From the NCBI GenBank assembly GCA_005884115.1, contig VAXW01000005.1:310001-374000 (forward strand): a DNA stretch of 64,000 nt, read 5' to 3'. How positions within the stretch are numbered: the first letter of the stretch is position 1; each line of letters begins with the position of its first letter. This document shows, one piece after another, positions 33,181-41,813 of the stretch. This DNA comes from Actinomycetota bacterium. Lineage in GTDB: Bacteria > Actinomycetota > Thermoleophilia > Solirubrobacterales > Solirubrobacteraceae. The position numbers and the translations under genes are program-made. The notes beneath the pieces are model-generated. The model did not search any database. It was not told the DNA's origin and saw only the letters and a list, made by a program, of their open reading frames with translations.

Positions 33181-35532
33181 TCAGGAACCGTTGTTCACGT
33201 ATGCCTGGTAGGCGCGGCAGGGCTCGTTGCGCAGGCTCGGGCACGCAGGTTGCGCCGTGGGCACGCCGACTTCGGGCACGATCGGGAGGATGAGACTCGA
33301 CGCTTTGGTGGGCGAGAACTTGATCGACACGGTCGCAGTGGTGCCCGGCGGCTGTGTCTGGCTGAACGACCAGACCGGCTGCGCTCCGTTGGGTGCGGCG
33401 ATCGTGACCCGGATGCGCGAGCCCGCCCGATACGCATGGCCCTCGAAGTAGAGCGGGATGACGACCGGGACGAATTTGCCCGCCGGCATGGGCTGCATTT
33501 TCGTGAAGGTGGGGATCGGTTCAAGCAGCGTCGGCGTTTGCTTGAAGATGTTGCTCGACGTGGTGGCGAGTTTCCGCTCGCTCGCCCGGAGCCAACCGTT
33601 CTGCACGAACGTCTCGTTGCCGTCGGGACCCACTTCGCTCACGGTCGCCTGCAGATCGACGTCCGGGGTGGAGGATTCGACCCAGAGGTGGATCGCGCCC
33701 GCTCCGACGGCGACGGCGTTGGAACTGAGCGGCGCCGACACATAGGACGCGGCGGAGCCTGCCGGGGGCTGTACCCAGTTCCATTCCCACTCGGAGGCGT
33801 TGCCCCAGAGGCCGCCCCCACCGGTGCCGCCCGAGTAATCGGTCAGCGGCATGGCGTGTGCATCCGAGGTGTAGGAGTCGACGCCCTTGGCCGTCGGAGG
33901 CTGGTCGTTGAGCGTGCCGCCAGGCCCGAGATACCAGTACTGAGCCGTCGTGCCGGGGATCGGGAGTGCCGAGAACGTCTGTTCGAACCCCGGGTACGGA
34001 TTGCCGGCCGCCGTCGTCCCGCCGGGCGGTGCTTCACCTGAGCCGTTGTCGAACAGCACCCGTATCGAGGGGATTTTTTCGAATTCGGCCAGAGCCAATT
34101 CGTAGGTCGGCTGCGCCTGGATCGGGTCCGGCGGCAGCGTGACCACATCGCCTTCGGGTAGACCCATGGCTTCCTTGTAGACGATCGGGGCCGCGGCTTG
34201 TACAGGCGCCGCGTTTTCGATTGGGGCTTTGTGCGCGACGTAGAGCTCCAAGAAGTCGTAGAACCGGTCATACGTGTATGGATCGAGCGAGTCGATATGC
34301 GGGCCGTTGGTGAACGTGAACCACTTCTTGCTTGTGCCCGTGAAATGTTGGACGAGATCGGCACAATGACCACCGGTCTGCTCGTCCTCCCACTGGCAGG
34401 CCATGAACGTCGGCACATTGATGTTGTGAACGAACGTGACCGGGTCGAGCGGGTCGGCCACCTTGGCGTTGTAGGTCGCGTTTTCTTTGATCTTCTGCAG
34501 CAGGTTCGCCGCCTCGCCGTGGAGGGCCTGGTTGGCTGCGCAGGTCTGGTCGCCTTCCTGAACCCGCTTGTATGCCCATTCCTGGCCGTGGCCGGGGCCG
34601 GCTGGTTCGGCGTTCTGCTGGCGCTCTTCGGCCCAGGCCACCGCGAAACCGGTGTTGAGGATGCCACCGGGGTAGAGGGTCGTGGCTGTCGCGTCGATGA
34701 CCGACAGCGGCGCGATCGCCGCGAGGTCGGGGGGCTGCAGCTGCGCCGTGAACATCTGGCTGATGCCGCCGTAGGAGATGCCTAGCATTCCCACCTTGTG
34801 GCCGGCGACCCACGGCTGTTTGGCGATCGTCTCGATCACGTCGTAGCCGTCGAGATTCTGCAGCGGCTCGAAGAAGTCGTAGGCGCCGCCGGAGCAGCCG
34901 GTCCCGCGCATGTTCACGTCGACCACGGCGAAGCCCATCAGGTTGGCGAGCACTGCGATGCCATTTTCCGGGCCTTTCGGGTTCGCGTACCCGTAGCCCG
35001 AGTACTCGATCAATGTCGGGTACGGCGGTGCGTAGCCCGTCGACGCCGGGAAGGTCGGAAAGTGGAAGCTCGACGGCGCGCCGGGCTGGCCTGCCGGACT
35101 GGTCGGCGGGTGGACGGTGAGCGCGAGCTGCGTGCCGTCACGCGTAGTCAGATACGTGTACCCGTTTTCGGGGATCGACTGGTTGTAGACGCTGGGGTCC
35201 CACGGCGCCGCGGCGGCCGTGTGGACGGTGATGGGTTGCGACAGTTCTTCCGTCGCCGTCAGTCGAACCCGGTAGCCGCCTGCCGCTTTTACGTTGCGGA
35301 ACAGCAGCCCTCCTTGCGCGTCCGCGTTCTGCGTATACACGGTCGCGCCGCTCGAGTTCAGCAGCGACGCCTGAGCGTTCGCCGGCAAGCCGGTGGCGTA
35401 CACCTGATTCACGCTCCCCTGCGCGCTGAAGGCGGAAGCGCTCGCGGCCGCCACCAGCCAAACGGCGAACGCCAGGAGCGTGGAGATAAGACTGATCCGC
35501 GCACGACGGCGCAGCACAGACCATGCCATCAA
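33181..35532 (-). CDS. secreted CocE/NonD-type (S15, X-Pro dipeptidyl-peptidase-like) hydrolase
   Basis: A 783-aa exported protein. The signal peptide spans about residues 12-36 (ISLISTLLAFAVWLVAAASA, cleavage near ASAFS). A beta-rich N-terminal domain (40-110) precedes the alpha/beta-hydrolase core: ENGYTYLTTRDGTQLA, the oxyanion-side VDVNMRGTGCSGGAYDFFEP and the nucleophile elbow GMLGISYGGISQMFTAQ. The catalytic Asp/His are probably in the segment VPTFMACQWEDEQTGGH and TFTNGPHIDSLD. The C-terminal 200 residues form a galactose-binding-like PepX_C domain (IHLWVESSTPDVDLQATVSEV, RIRVTIAAPNG). CocE-family enzymes hydrolyse esters or amides; the substrate here is unknown. Confidence 0.88.
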   Translation of the reverse strand: MMAWSVLRRRARISLISTLLAFAVWLVAAASASAFSAQGSVNQVYATGLPANAQASLLNSSGATVYTQNADAQGGLLFRNVKAAGGYRVRLTATEELSQPITVHTAAAAPWDPSVYNQSIPENGYTYLTTRDGTQLALTVHPPTSPAGQPGAPSSFHFPTFPASTGYAPPYPTLIEYSGYGYANPKGPENGIAVLANLMGFAVVDVNMRGTGCSGGAYDFFEPLQNLDGYDVIETIAKQPWVAGHKVGMLGISYGGISQMFTAQLQPPDLAAIAPLSVIDATATTLYPGGILNTGFAVAWAEERQQNAEPAGPGHGQEWAYKRVQEGDQTCAANQALHGEAANLLQKIKENATYNAKVADPLDPVTFVHNINVPTFMACQWEDEQTGGHCADLVQHFTGTSKKWFTFTNGPHIDSLDPYTYDRFYDFLELYVAHKAPIENAAPVQAAAPIVYKEAMGLPEGDVVTLPPDPIQAQPTYELALAEFEKIPSIRVLFDNGSGEAPPGGTTAAGNPYPGFEQTFSALPIPGTTAQYWYLGPGGTLNDQPPTAKGVDSYTSDAHAMPLTDYSGGTGGGGLWGNASEWEWNWVQPPAGSAASYVSAPLSSNAVAVGAGAIHLWVESSTPDVDLQATVSEVGPDGNETFVQNGWLRASERKLATTSSNIFKQTPTLLEPIPTFTKMQPMPAGKFVPVVIPLYFEGHAYRAGSRIRVTIAAPNGAQPVWSFSQTQPPGTTATVSIKFSPTKASSLILPIVPEVGVPTAQPACPSLRNEPCRAYQAYVNNGS

Positions 35533-35667
35533 GGGCCACCCTCTCCCGTGCGGCTCGCGACCCGGCGATCGCGGCTCGCTCGCTCAGCACGCAGTGTCAG
35601 CACCAACTGTCTCCCCATCCCACGCGCATTCTAATCGAAAATCCAACTACACCTCCCTCTCGAGCTG

Positions 35668-35748
35668 CTAGCCGCTCTCGGCGACCCGCTTGGCAGCCTC
35701 CGCTCCGATCCTCGAAGATGCCCATGTGACGAGCGCTAATTCGCTCAT
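35668..35748 (-). pseudogene. short SDR N-terminal remnant
   Basis: Within the 370-bp divergent gap between the CocE-like gene and ilvA, the minus strand reads MSELALVTWASSRIGAEAAK and stops after 26 codons. This is the cofactor-binding start of a short-chain dehydrogenase (normally VTGASSGIG) with two glycines lost. Nothing of the rest of an SDR is seen. The remainder of the gap (35533-35904) shows no gene. Confidence 0.45.
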
Positions 35749-35904
35749 GAACCGGCGCCGTAGCCGACAGCGCCGCATTCCTGCGTTGCGAGCGGACGGC
35801 TCGGCGGCGCGTCGGATGGGTGGGCGCGCGAGCACGCCTCCACGGCGCCGCGGCGCGGCGCTGTGACGCGATGAGCGAGTCTCCGCCCGAGCGACACGGC
35901 CCCG

Positions 35905-37131
35905 ATGCGCGCATCTGAACTGATCGCTCGTGCTGATCTCGAGACCGCCCGCCGAGCGATCGCGGACGTAGCCGTTCGAACGCCCGTGCTCGCTTGCGAG
36001 GAGCTTGGCGAGATGACCGGTGCGCCGGTGGTCCTCAAGGCCGAGTGCTTGCAGCGCAGCGGCTCCTTCAAGCTGCGCGGCGCGCTGGCAAAGGTGGCAG
36101 CACTCGGCGCGCGTTCCGGCGCCGGCCTCGTCACGGCCAGCGCCGGGAACCATGCGCGCGCGGTTGCACTCGCAGCCGCCAGCCAAGACATCGGCTGTGA
36201 CGTGTTCATGCCGCTTGACGCCGCAGTCTCGAAGGTCGCAGCTGTGGAGCGGCTCGGGGCGCGGGTGCATCTCGCGGGCGAGTCGGTCGAGGAGGCACTG
36301 GAGCTCGCCTCGCGATGCGCTGAGAAGAGTGGCGCCGCTTTCGTGCACCCCTTCGACGATCTAGATGTGATCGCAGGCCAGGGAACGCTCGCGCATGAGC
36401 TGATCGAGGAGGTTCCCGACTTGGCCCGCGTCGTGCTACCGGTCGGCGGCGGCGGACTCGCGAGCGGAGTCGGGATCGCGTTGCGCCGCGCGCAAATGGA
36501 CGTCGAGTTGGTGGGCGTGCAGGCAAGAGCCTGCGCGCCATACGCGGCGGCGCTTGAGCGTCGTGGATCGCCCGCCCCTGTCGAAGCGGCCCCCGGCGGC
36601 ACCATCGCCGACGGAATCGCGATCAAGCATCCCGGTGCGCTGACGCTCCCGCTCCTGCGCGAGCTGCTGCACAGCGTCGAAACGGTGAGCGAGGACGAGA
36701 TCGCGGATGCGATGGTGTTCCTCGCCGAACGCGCCAAGCTTGTCGCCGAGGGTGCAGGGGCGGCGGCGGTAGCGGCCGTCCTCAGTGCTCGTCTCGCCCC
36801 TCCCAGTGGGACGACGGTGGCGATCCTGTCAGGCGGCAACGTCGACAGTGGACTGCTGGCCGCAGTGCTGCGTCGTCACGAAACCGAGGAGGGGCGACGG
36901 GTGCGCATTTTCACGCGCGTGCCCGACCGGCCTGGAGGCCTCGCCGAGCTGCTCAGCCTCATCGCGAGCGCTCGAGCGAATCTGGTCACGCTTGAGCACG
37001 TTCGTGAGGCGGTCCCTCTGCACGTACGCGAAACTGGCGTCGAGCTGACACTGGAGACGCGCGGCCCGGCGCACACCGACGAAGTCCTCGCCGCGCTTCA
37101 GCATGCCGGGTACGAGGTGCGGTTGGAGTAG
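35905..37131 (+). CDS. ilvA: threonine ammonia-lyase (threonine dehydratase)
   Basis: A 408-aa PLP enzyme that converts threonine to 2-oxobutyrate and ammonia. The PLP Lys is in LQRSGSFKLRGALAKV. SAGNHARAVALAA and the phosphate-binding VLPVGGGGLASGVGIAL are present. GGTIADGIAIKHPG and the SGGNVDSGLLAAVL near the end are family-typical. Residues about 330-408 form one ACT domain (RVRIFTRVPDRPGGLAELL), so the enzyme resembles the shorter, one-ACT (TdcB/IlvA1-type) group. It may serve isoleucine synthesis or threonine catabolism. It is followed after 60 bp by a universal stress protein gene. Confidence 0.93.
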   Translation: MRASELIARADLETARRAIADVAVRTPVLACEELGEMTGAPVVLKAECLQRSGSFKLRGALAKVAALGARSGAGLVTASAGNHARAVALAAASQDIGCDVFMPLDAAVSKVAAVERLGARVHLAGESVEEALELASRCAEKSGAAFVHPFDDLDVIAGQGTLAHELIEEVPDLARVVLPVGGGGLASGVGIALRRAQMDVELVGVQARACAPYAAALERRGSPAPVEAAPGGTIADGIAIKHPGALTLPLLRELLHSVETVSEDEIADAMVFLAERAKLVAEGAGAAAVAAVLSARLAPPSGTTVAILSGGNVDSGLLAAVLRRHETEEGRRVRIFTRVPDRPGGLAELLSLIASARANLVTLEHVREAVPLHVRETGVELTLETRGPAHTDEVLAALQHAGYEVRLE

Positions 37132-37191
37132 TACGAATCCCACCGGCACGACGCGGCAAGCCCCGCGCGGCGTAGGATCTGGTTTGCGTCA

Positions 37192-38073
37192 ATGCCCGAG
37201 ACCGAGAGCATGCCAACCGAGGGCCGCGCGGCGCCCGCGGTGCCGATCTTCGGAAACATCCTCTGCGCCATCTCTGGCAAAGAGGGGGGCTTCGCCGCGG
37301 TGGAGCAGGCAGCAGCCTTGGCCGGAACTCAGGGGCATCTCACCTTCCTGGCGGTAACTTCATTCCGATCCGGGGGCGCCCATCGAGGTCCCGCGATCGG
37401 GCCGGGACGCGCGACGGAAATCCTCGAACGGGCCGAAGGGATAGCGCGTGAGGCTGGGGTGCCCTACACGAGCGAGGTCGACCCGGGCACGCCGCCGGCG
37501 CGCGTCATCATGGACTGGAGCGCGCGATACGACCTGCTAGCCATCGGAGCACCGGCGAGCTCGTGGCCGGCGAAACTGCTCAGCGTAGGGGTTGGGGACA
37601 AAGCGCTCGGAGGATTCAGCACGGCGTTGCTCGTCGCTCGGCCGCTGGAGGTCGAGCGACGAATCGGGGACCGCGTCGTCGTGGCGAGCGACGGCCTGGA
37701 GGCCTCGCACGCGCTCATCGATCTGGCGGGCCGGCTCGCTCACACCTCGGGCTCCAATGTGACGCTCGTGCACGCGCTTGGGCGCGAGTCGCCCATCAAG
37801 CGCGGCCGCCCGCGCGAGCAGGAACGCACACTCCAGGAGCAGGAGCGGACGCTCGAACGTACTCGCGCATCCGGCACGACCGAGTTATTGGTCAAGCCGG
37901 GTCGGGCCGGTGTTGTGGTCGTGTCGACCGCCACCGCAGCCGACGCCTCCCTGGTGGTCATGGGGAGCCGTAGGCTCGAAGGGCTGCGAGCGATGGGGAG
38001 TGTGAGCAGGCGCGTCGTGCACCAAGCGCGGTGCTCCGTGCTCCTCGTCCCGCCCGAGACGCTCGCGCGCTAG
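37192..38073 (+). CDS. tandem-domain universal stress protein
   Basis: A 293-aa cytosolic protein of two UspA folds. Domain 1 (about 18-155) starts VPIFGNILCAISGKEGG and includes YDLLAIGAPAS. Domain 2 (about 160-293) starts DRVVVASDGLEASHALIDLA, has VTLVHALGRE, and ends with the ATP-binding-type signature VVMGSRRLEGLRAMGSVSRRVVHQ. The nucleotide motif is good only in domain 2. Tandem Usp proteins are common in actinobacteria and linked to hypoxia and stress survival. The start could also be the ATG at 37210. Confidence 0.88.
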   Translation: MPETESMPTEGRAAPAVPIFGNILCAISGKEGGFAAVEQAAALAGTQGHLTFLAVTSFRSGGAHRGPAIGPGRATEILERAEGIAREAGVPYTSEVDPGTPPARVIMDWSARYDLLAIGAPASSWPAKLLSVGVGDKALGGFSTALLVARPLEVERRIGDRVVVASDGLEASHALIDLAGRLAHTSGSNVTLVHALGRESPIKRGRPREQERTLQEQERTLERTRASGTTELLVKPGRAGVVVVSTATAADASLVVMGSRRLEGLRAMGSVSRRVVHQARCSVLLVPPETLAR

Positions 38074-38418
38074 ACACCGAAGCGGCGTGAGTGGCGAACC
38101 GTCGCCTGCCAGCTGAGCGGCCACGAGCCTGAGTAGGCGCGTGTAGCTTCAGGCGCTTCCTTGCGCCCCATCCGGCGCGGCGATCGAGCACCTTTGCGCT
38201 CCGGGCGACTGGCCCGAGCTACGACAGGCGTCCAGGTACCTGCGTGCCGCTAAAGCCCGTCGCGCGGACCTCCGAGCGCAGCCGAAGGTAGTCAGCCAGG
38301 CGGCGCTCCGACCAAGCGCTCCGTCGTGAGCGAGGTAGCGAAACGACGGTGCTGCGTCAGCTAGCCGGGACAGCAAGCGATCACCGGAGCGGTGCCGCGA
38401 CAAACGGGGGTCAACTCC
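38074..38418 (+). other. structured-looking leader upstream of secreted glycosidase gene
   Basis: About 345 bp without a gene. It contains a perfect hairpin CCGTCGT (38321-38327) with ACGACGG (38343-38349) and a second CACCG-GAG-CGGTG (38382-38394), 25 bp before the ATG. Parts such as CGCTAAAGCCC (about 38248) and GTCAGCCAGGCGG (about 38291) recall fragments of c-di-GMP-I riboswitches. The core GGCAAACC/GACGCAAAGCC is not recognisable, so I do not call one. Confidence 0.35.
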
Positions 38419-40359
38419 ATGGCGTTTTTGAACGCGCGTCGCTCGGGTCGGTTGCTCGCGAGCATGCTCAGCCTGTGGGTGCTGCTGGCAGCAAACGCTG
38501 CCGGCGTCCAGGCCAGCAAGCATCACCGCAACCACCATCGAGGGGCTCACCATCGCCACCGCCACTGCCGAAGCAGCAGCCACAGAGTGCATCGCCGCCG
38601 CGGGGCACGCTGCGCGGTGCGCGGCGTATCGCCGCACCGAACAGCCTCTTCGGCCGGCGGCCCGCAGGACAAGGGCCAGGGCAACCAAAAGCACTCAGCG
38701 CCGCCGACGAACACTTCTCTTCCGAGCATCTCGGGCTCTGCCTTGCAGGGCCAGACGCTCACGGCCTCGTCGGGGTCCTGGTCCGGGACGAATCCGATCG
38801 CCTACGCCTACCAGTGGCAGCGCGCGGGCAGCAACATCTCGGGCGCGAGCGGTGCCTCGTACGCGCTGAGCGCTAGCGACGTCGGCTACACGATCGCAGT
38901 CGTCGTCACGGCGAGAAACTCCGTGGGGTCGAGCTCGGCAACGTCGGTCAGCACGGCCGCCGTCGCCGCCTCTACCCCGCCTGAACCGCCGCCACCGGCG
39001 CCGGGGGCGGCCGTCGCGAGCCTGAGCCCCAGCTCCGGCCCGGAAGCGGGCGGTACCTCGGTGAGCATCACTGGCACGAACTTCAGCGGCGTCACGGCAG
39101 TCAAGTTCGGCTCGAGCAGCGCTGCAGGGTACACGGTCAACTCGGCGAGCTTGATCACCGCGGTCTCCCCGCCGGGCCGCGGGACGGTCGACGTGACGGT
39201 GAGCACCACGGCCGGCACCAGCCCGACGGGATCCAGCGACCGCTTCAGCTACGCCGCTCAACCGCCTTCTGGAGCGGCCGGAGCCGTGAGGTTCGTAAAG
39301 GTCGCCGACTCGTCCTTCGATGCCGAAGACATCGAAAGCAACGCGAGCTTCATGTGGGAACACTTCACGCGGATGATCGGCTTCACGAGCTTCTTCGACT
39401 CCCGCACCGCGTGGGCGCCCCCCGCGTGGGTCTACCAGGACGCCTACGCGATCTACGCGGGCAGCTCACTTGAAAAAGAACATCCGGAATGGATCCTGCG
39501 GGATGCCTCCGGCAACAAGCTGTACATCCCCTACGGCAACCCGCCGAGCCAGTTCGCCGGCGACATCTCCAATCCGGCCTTTCGCCAGTTCTGGATCCAG
39601 CGCACGAAGGGCGTGCTGGCACGAGGCTATCGGGGCGTGTTCGTCGACGACGTCGACATGTGGGCCAACACCGGCAACGCGAATGGCGAAAAAGTGGTGC
39701 CGATCAGCGGCGTCACCGGCACGCCGATCTCAAACGAAGCGTGGCGGGAATACATGGCTACGTTCATGCGGGAACTGCGGGAAGCGACGCCCGGCTATGA
39801 GATCGTTCACAACAACGAGTGGTACGCCGATGGCGGCTCCGCCAACCGAGGCACGACTGCGCCGGTCGTCAGAAGCGAGATCGCGGCGGCCGACGTGCTC
39901 AACATCGAGCGGGGCGTCAACGATGGAGGACTGACGGGAGGAACCGGCGCTTGGTCGCTCGCGAACCTGTTCACCTATATCGACGAAGCCCACGCGATGG
40001 GCAAGGCGGTGACGCTCGATGGTACCTCGAGCGTGGTCGCCGGGATGGAATACAACCTGGCCGCCTACTTCCTGATCTCGACGGGCAAGGACTACGTCTC
40101 CGGTGGCGGCTCCTCGCAGACCATCAAAAGCTTCTGGGCGGGGTGGTCGGTCAACCTCGGCGAAGCGACCGGACCGCGAGAACGGTCGAGCTTGGGGCTG
40201 TGGAGTCGCAGGTTCACCGGTGGCGTCGTCTATCTGCTCGAGCCAGGAGCGGCCACGCAGACGATCATCCTGCCAAGCACGATGCACAGCGTGACGCTCG
40301 GCAGCGTCAGCTCGATCACGCTGAGCGCTCGGCAGGCGGCCGTGTTGCTGACGACATAG
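38419..40359 (+). CDS. secreted protein: Ig-like + IPT/TIG + GHL15-type glycoside hydrolase domain
   Basis: A 646-aa exported protein. The signal peptide is about 8-35 (SGRLLASMLSLWVLLAANAA). A His/Arg-rich segment follows (HHRNHHRGAHHRHRH), which may bind metal. Residues about 90-185 form an Ig-like domain (GQTLTASSGSWSGTNPIAYAYQWQ), then an IPT/TIG domain (about 195-290; SLSPSSGPEAGGTSVSITG). The C-terminal 350 residues form a TIM-barrel-like putative glycoside hydrolase: MIGFTSFFDSRTAW, ARGYRGVFVDDVDMW (likely catalytic Asp), GYEIVHNNEWYADGG, AADVLNIERGVNDGG. This fits family GHL15, related to endo-alpha-1,4-polygalactosaminidases. Start at 38419 fits the signal peptide. Confidence 0.82.
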   Translation: MAFLNARRSGRLLASMLSLWVLLAANAAGVQASKHHRNHHRGAHHRHRHCRSSSHRVHRRRGARCAVRGVSPHRTASSAGGPQDKGQGNQKHSAPPTNTSLPSISGSALQGQTLTASSGSWSGTNPIAYAYQWQRAGSNISGASGASYALSASDVGYTIAVVVTARNSVGSSSATSVSTAAVAASTPPEPPPPAPGAAVASLSPSSGPEAGGTSVSITGTNFSGVTAVKFGSSSAAGYTVNSASLITAVSPPGRGTVDVTVSTTAGTSPTGSSDRFSYAAQPPSGAAGAVRFVKVADSSFDAEDIESNASFMWEHFTRMIGFTSFFDSRTAWAPPAWVYQDAYAIYAGSSLEKEHPEWILRDASGNKLYIPYGNPPSQFAGDISNPAFRQFWIQRTKGVLARGYRGVFVDDVDMWANTGNANGEKVVPISGVTGTPISNEAWREYMATFMRELREATPGYEIVHNNEWYADGGSANRGTTAPVVRSEIAAADVLNIERGVNDGGLTGGTGAWSLANLFTYIDEAHAMGKAVTLDGTSSVVAGMEYNLAAYFLISTGKDYVSGGGSSQTIKSFWAGWSVNLGEATGPRERSSLGLWSRRFTGGVVYLLEPGAATQTIILPSTMHSVTLGSVSSITLSARQAAVLLTT

Positions 40360-40541
40360 CTCACACAAGGGGGCCCGCGCGCAGTCGGCGCTGCGCGCGG
40401 CCGCCGCGCCTAGGCACGCCGACCGCCGGGGGCGACCAGAGCGCGATGATCCGTGCTCGCCTGCGCCGTGCGGGTCGCACGAAGATCCTCGCGCCCGCCA
40501 AGCTGCCAGCTTTGCGCCTGTGGCACACAAAAAAACCGCTA

Positions 40542-40575
40542 TTTGCGGAATAAAGTCGGAACAAATCTCCGCAAA
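40542..40575. promoter_or_regulatory. inverted repeat upstream of small secreted gene
   Basis: TTTGCGGA (40542-40549) and TCCGCAAA (40568-40575) are perfect inverted repeats with an 18-bp spacer, in an unusually AT-rich patch. A possible -10 (GTATAG, about 40588-40593) follows about 80 bp upstream of the gene start. It may be a regulator site or a terminator of the preceding gene. The rest of 40360-40671 shows no gene. Confidence 0.45.
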
Positions 40576-40671
40576 GTGCGACATCGCGTATAGAACCACC
40601 ACGAAGCAGCGCTGGGAGGCGTTGCGTTTCCTGGCGGGATGGCGGCCATCTATTTCAAGGAGGAGATCCCA

Positions 40672-41091
40672 ATGCGGCGATTGATCACGACGATCGCGTC
40701 AGTCGTGCTAGCGATGGGCGTAATCGGGGTGCCGGTGGCATGGGCCGGCAGCCCGCACTTCGTGAGCAACACAGTGACTGCGACCCGAACCGATAACACG
40801 CTGCTGATCCAGGGTAAGGAGGCTGGACTCGGAGACGAGGCAGAAGTCAACATCGTGGTCTCGGCCACGGCGGAATGCATCAACAAAGGCGAAAAGCACC
40901 CCAAGGCAGCCAACAAGGAATCGATATCCAAAGAAGGCACATTCCCCGTGCAGAACGGCAAGGCCAACTTCGAACTGACCCTGACGGCGTCGTTCAAGCC
41001 CGAATGCGCTCCGCCGATGACGGTGGTGTTCTCGGACGTGACGGTCGAAGACGTAACTAACGGCATTTCAAAGAGCTTGGGCAGCTTCTAG
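40672..41091 (+). CDS. small secreted protein of unknown function
   Basis: A 139-aa exported protein starting after AAGGAGGAG (40658-40666). The signal peptide (LITTIASVVLAMGVIGVPVA) is cleaved near AWAGS. The mature 115 residues look like one beta-sandwich (VTATRTDNTLLIQGKEAG, AEVNIVVSATAECINKG, NFELTLTASFKPECAPPM) with two Cys that probably form a disulphide. No family is recognised. A strong terminator follows. It is a single-gene transcription unit. Confidence 0.75.
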   Translation: MRRLITTIASVVLAMGVIGVPVAWAGSPHFVSNTVTATRTDNTLLIQGKEAGLGDEAEVNIVVSATAECINKGEKHPKAANKESISKEGTFPVQNGKANFELTLTASFKPECAPPMTVVFSDVTVEDVTNGISKSLGSF

Positions 41092-41111
41092 CGCCCTTGC
41101 AAGCGACAGGT

Positions 41112-41134
41112 GAGGGGCGGCACAGCCGCCCCTC
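41112..41134 (+). terminator. strong hairpin terminator
   Basis: GAGGGGCGGC (41112-41121) and GCCGCCCCTC (41125-41134) form a perfect 10-bp stem with a 3-nt loop, 21 bp after the stop of the small secreted protein gene. No long T-run follows, as is common in high-GC actinobacteria. Confidence 0.75.
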
Positions 41135-41195
41135 GTCCTGTGAGGCTCGCCGCCGGCGCTCGGGATTGGCGCGCGGACAGCACTACGCTCCAGGC

Positions 41196-41537
41196 ATGGC
41201 GCGGCTTGGCGACTACCGCTTTGGCCGACTGACGGTCGACGGGACAGAACACACGCGGGACCTGATCGTGCTGCCAGACCGGGTCGTGAGCGACTGGTGG
41301 CGGCGCGAGGGGCACTCGCTTGCACTCGAGGATCTCGAGGAGGTGCTGGACGCGCTTCCCGAACGGCTCATCCTCGGCGTGGGCGCGCATGGCCGCCTAC
41401 GCCCAGATCCCGCCGTTATCGCGGCGCTCGAGCGGCGCGGCGTCACAATCGAGTGCCTGCCCACCGATGCGGCTGTCCGCCGCTACGGAGAGCTCGACGA
41501 GCGCAGGACCGCAGCTGCGCTCCACCTGACCTGCTGA
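41196..41537 (+). CDS. Mth938-like domain protein
   Basis: A 113-aa single-domain protein of the MTH938/NDUFAF3-like fold. Recognisable parts are DYRFGRLTVDGTEHTRDLIV near the start, PDRVVSDWWRREGHSLALED, LILGVGAHGRLRPDPAVIAA, and RGVTIECLPTDAAVRRYGEL at the end. Family members are small and uncharacterised in bacteria. The start at 41196 fits the family length; the ORF runs 33 codons further up into the terminator region. It is followed by another strong hairpin. Confidence 0.88.
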   Translation: MARLGDYRFGRLTVDGTEHTRDLIVLPDRVVSDWWRREGHSLALEDLEEVLDALPERLILGVGAHGRLRPDPAVIAALERRGVTIECLPTDAAVRRYGELDERRTAAALHLTC

Positions 41538-41607
41538 GCGGGCGACCGCTTGACCCCGAGGCTCGCTGATGGGAGAGGTCGCGAGCAGTGTCGTCCTAGA
41601 GACAACA

Positions 41608-41636
41608 GACGAAACCCCGGCCACGAGGGTTTCGTC
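41608..41636. terminator. bidirectional hairpin terminator
   Basis: GACGAAACCC (41608-41617) pairs perfectly with GGGTTTCGTC (41627-41636) around a 9-nt loop. It lies between the Mth938-like gene and the convergent antiporter pseudogene and could serve both. The A- and T-containing stem ends favour an intrinsic terminator. Confidence 0.7.
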
Positions 41637-41813
41637 CGATCGCGACTGCTGAATCGCTCGCCCGCCGCCGGCGCTCTACGCGGTGACGTGCCTGTGGACC
41701 GGGCTCGTTTCGATCCTTGGGGCTACGCGACCACTCTCTCCCGCCGCCGGGGATGGCCGGCCGGCAACGACCAGCGTGCTCGCGCCGTTACCGAACGCCC
41801 GGCGCTCGGTCGC

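Noticed and set aside
35745-36839. 364-aa minus-strand frame
   Set aside because: Antisense to ilvA, which has an intact PLP motif and ACT domain.
38074-38418. c-di-GMP-I riboswitch call
   Set aside because: Only scattered similarity; the conserved core and tetraloop could not be placed, so it is listed as a leader and a low-interest finding only.
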